Part shown: one piece after another, positions 5,244 through 5,934 of the stretch
How the letters are laid out: every line of letters begins with the position of its first letter
How positions within the stretch are numbered: the stretch's first letter is position 1
Assembly (NCBI GenBank): GCA_028290245.1
Contig: JAQGKG010000057.1
Coordinates: 1-5,934 of the forward strand
Source of the DNA: Devosia sp.
Lineage (GTDB): Bacteria; Pseudomonadota; Alphaproteobacteria; Rhizobiales; Devosiaceae
Length of the DNA stretch: 5,934 nucleotides
Direction: 5' to 3'
Translations under genes and position numbers: made by a program
Notes under the pieces: generated by a model
The model's database searches: none
What the model was told of the DNA's origin: nothing
What the model saw: the letters and a program-made list of their open reading frames with translations, nothing else

Positions 5244-5934
5244 ATGTCCGATATAAATCAGCTACCCAACAATACCCCCGACACCGTTGCCGACGCGCAA
5301 TCCGGCAATATCGTCGATCGCTATGCGCCGCCGTGGCTGAAGCCTTATGCGCGATTAGCGCGCTGGGACCGGCCGATTGGCATCTGGCTGCTGTTTTGGC
5401 CCTGCATCTGGGGACTGGCGTTGGCTGCGGTTTCCAATCCCGATCGGGGATTCGACTGGTGGGCCGGCGTCTTGATGTTCTTTGGCGCCGCCCTGATGCG
5501 CGGGGCCGGCTGCACTTTTAACGACATTGTCGACCGCGACATCGACATGCAGGTGGCCCGCACCCGCTCGCGGCCGATTCCATCGGGCCAGGTCACCACG
5601 CGTGAAGCGCTGTATTTCATGATCGCACAGGCGCTGCTGGCGTCGGTTATCCTGTTCCAGTTCAATCGCTTTACCGTCTGGGCTTGTGTCGCCTCGCTGG
5701 TGCTGGTAGCGATTTATCCCTTCATGAAGCGCATCACCTGGTGGCCGCAGGCTTTCCTCGGCCTCGCCTTTTCCTATGGCGCACTGGTCGGCTGGAGCTC
5801 GCAAATTGGCGGTCTCGGCTGGGTGCCGGTGCTGCTGTATGCCGGGACCATTCTTTGGGTCATTGGCTATGACACGCTCTATGCCCTGCAGGATATCGAG
5901 GACGACGCGCTGATCGGCGTCAAGTCCACGGCGC
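5244..5934 (+). CDS. ubiA: 4-hydroxybenzoate polyprenyltransferase, C-terminus cut by window edge
   Basis: UbiA is an inner-membrane enzyme that attaches the polyprenyl tail to 4-hydroxybenzoate in ubiquinone synthesis. The 230 residues seen are about three quarters of a typical alphaproteobacterial protein; the end lies beyond the right edge. A soluble N-terminal stretch (1-35) leads into LARWDRPIGIWLLFWP (38-53), the conserved entry to the first membrane helix. The first Mg-diphosphate motif is NDIVDRDID (93-101), followed by TRSRPIPSG (107-115). The second is YDTLYALQDIEDD (209-221) with Asp210, Asp217 and Asp221, then IGVKSTA (224-230). Hydrophobic segments around 45-63, 74-90, 123-140, 144-160, 170-187 and 194-208 fit a multi-helix membrane protein. 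ATG 5244 gives an N-terminus of ordinary length for the family, but its ribosome-binding site is poor and repeat-derived. It diverges from rsmE. Confidence 0.96.
   Translation, partial: MSDINQLPNNTPDTVADAQSGNIVDRYAPPWLKPYARLARWDRPIGIWLLFWPCIWGLALAAVSNPDRGFDWWAGVLMFFGAALMRGAGCTFNDIVDRDIDMQVARTRSRPIPSGQVTTREALYFMIAQALLASVILFQFNRFTVWACVASLVLVAIYPFMKRITWWPQAFLGLAFSYGALVGWSSQIGGLGWVPVLLYAGTILWVIGYDTLYALQDIEDDALIGVKSTA

Noticed and set aside
1..5934. An undescribed defence, mobile or secretion system
   Set aside because: All six genes belong to well-known core families and are intact apart from the two cut by the window edges; there are no accessory genes, transposases, arrays or signs of foreign base composition.

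Overview
The window looks like a chromosomal, housekeeping stretch from a high-GC alphaproteobacterium, most likely order Hyphomicrobiales. A Devosia-like organism is my best guess, from recall of protein style and repeats, not from any search. The pointers are the plant/alphaproteobacterial-type glutamate-cysteine ligase, the UbiA N-terminal style, the gene order ubiA / rsmE-gshA, and GC-rich intergenic palindromes of the CCCTCCCC-n5-GGGGAGGG kind. I see no phage genes, transposase, CRISPR array, tRNA or rRNA.

Layout, left to right. At 1-341 (minus) is the N-terminal part of a class I SAM-dependent methyltransferase that runs off the left edge. At 342-419 is a short regulatory gap with a perfect 10-1-10 palindrome overlapping a plausible promoter for the methyltransferase. 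At 420-1292 (minus) is an RssA-like patatin phospholipase whose true start is uncertain. At 1432-2706 (minus) is purD, with its ribosome binding site inside a small hairpin. At 2707-2861 is a gap holding a GC-rich palindrome. At 2862-4187 (minus) is gshA and at 4261-5001 (minus) is rsmE. At 5002-5243 is a repeat-rich divergent gap holding two inverted GC-rich hairpins, a further stem-loop and a REP-like fragment. At 5244-5934 (plus) is ubiA, cut by the right edge.

The five minus-strand genes lie in one direction (rsmE, gshA, purD, patatin, methyltransferase) and ubiA diverges from rsmE. The functions are not one pathway: rRNA modification, glutathione synthesis, purine synthesis, lipid hydrolysis and ubiquinone synthesis. 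rsmE-gshA, 73 bp apart, could be co-transcribed. purD and the methyltransferase have gaps large enough for their own promoters.

No undescribed system is evident. The points worth a second look are small and regulatory: the palindrome/promoter overlap at 375-415, the hairpin over the purD ribosome binding site, the shared palindromic repeats at 2780-2812 and 5109-5154, the repeat-derived ubiA leader, and the unresolved patatin start.
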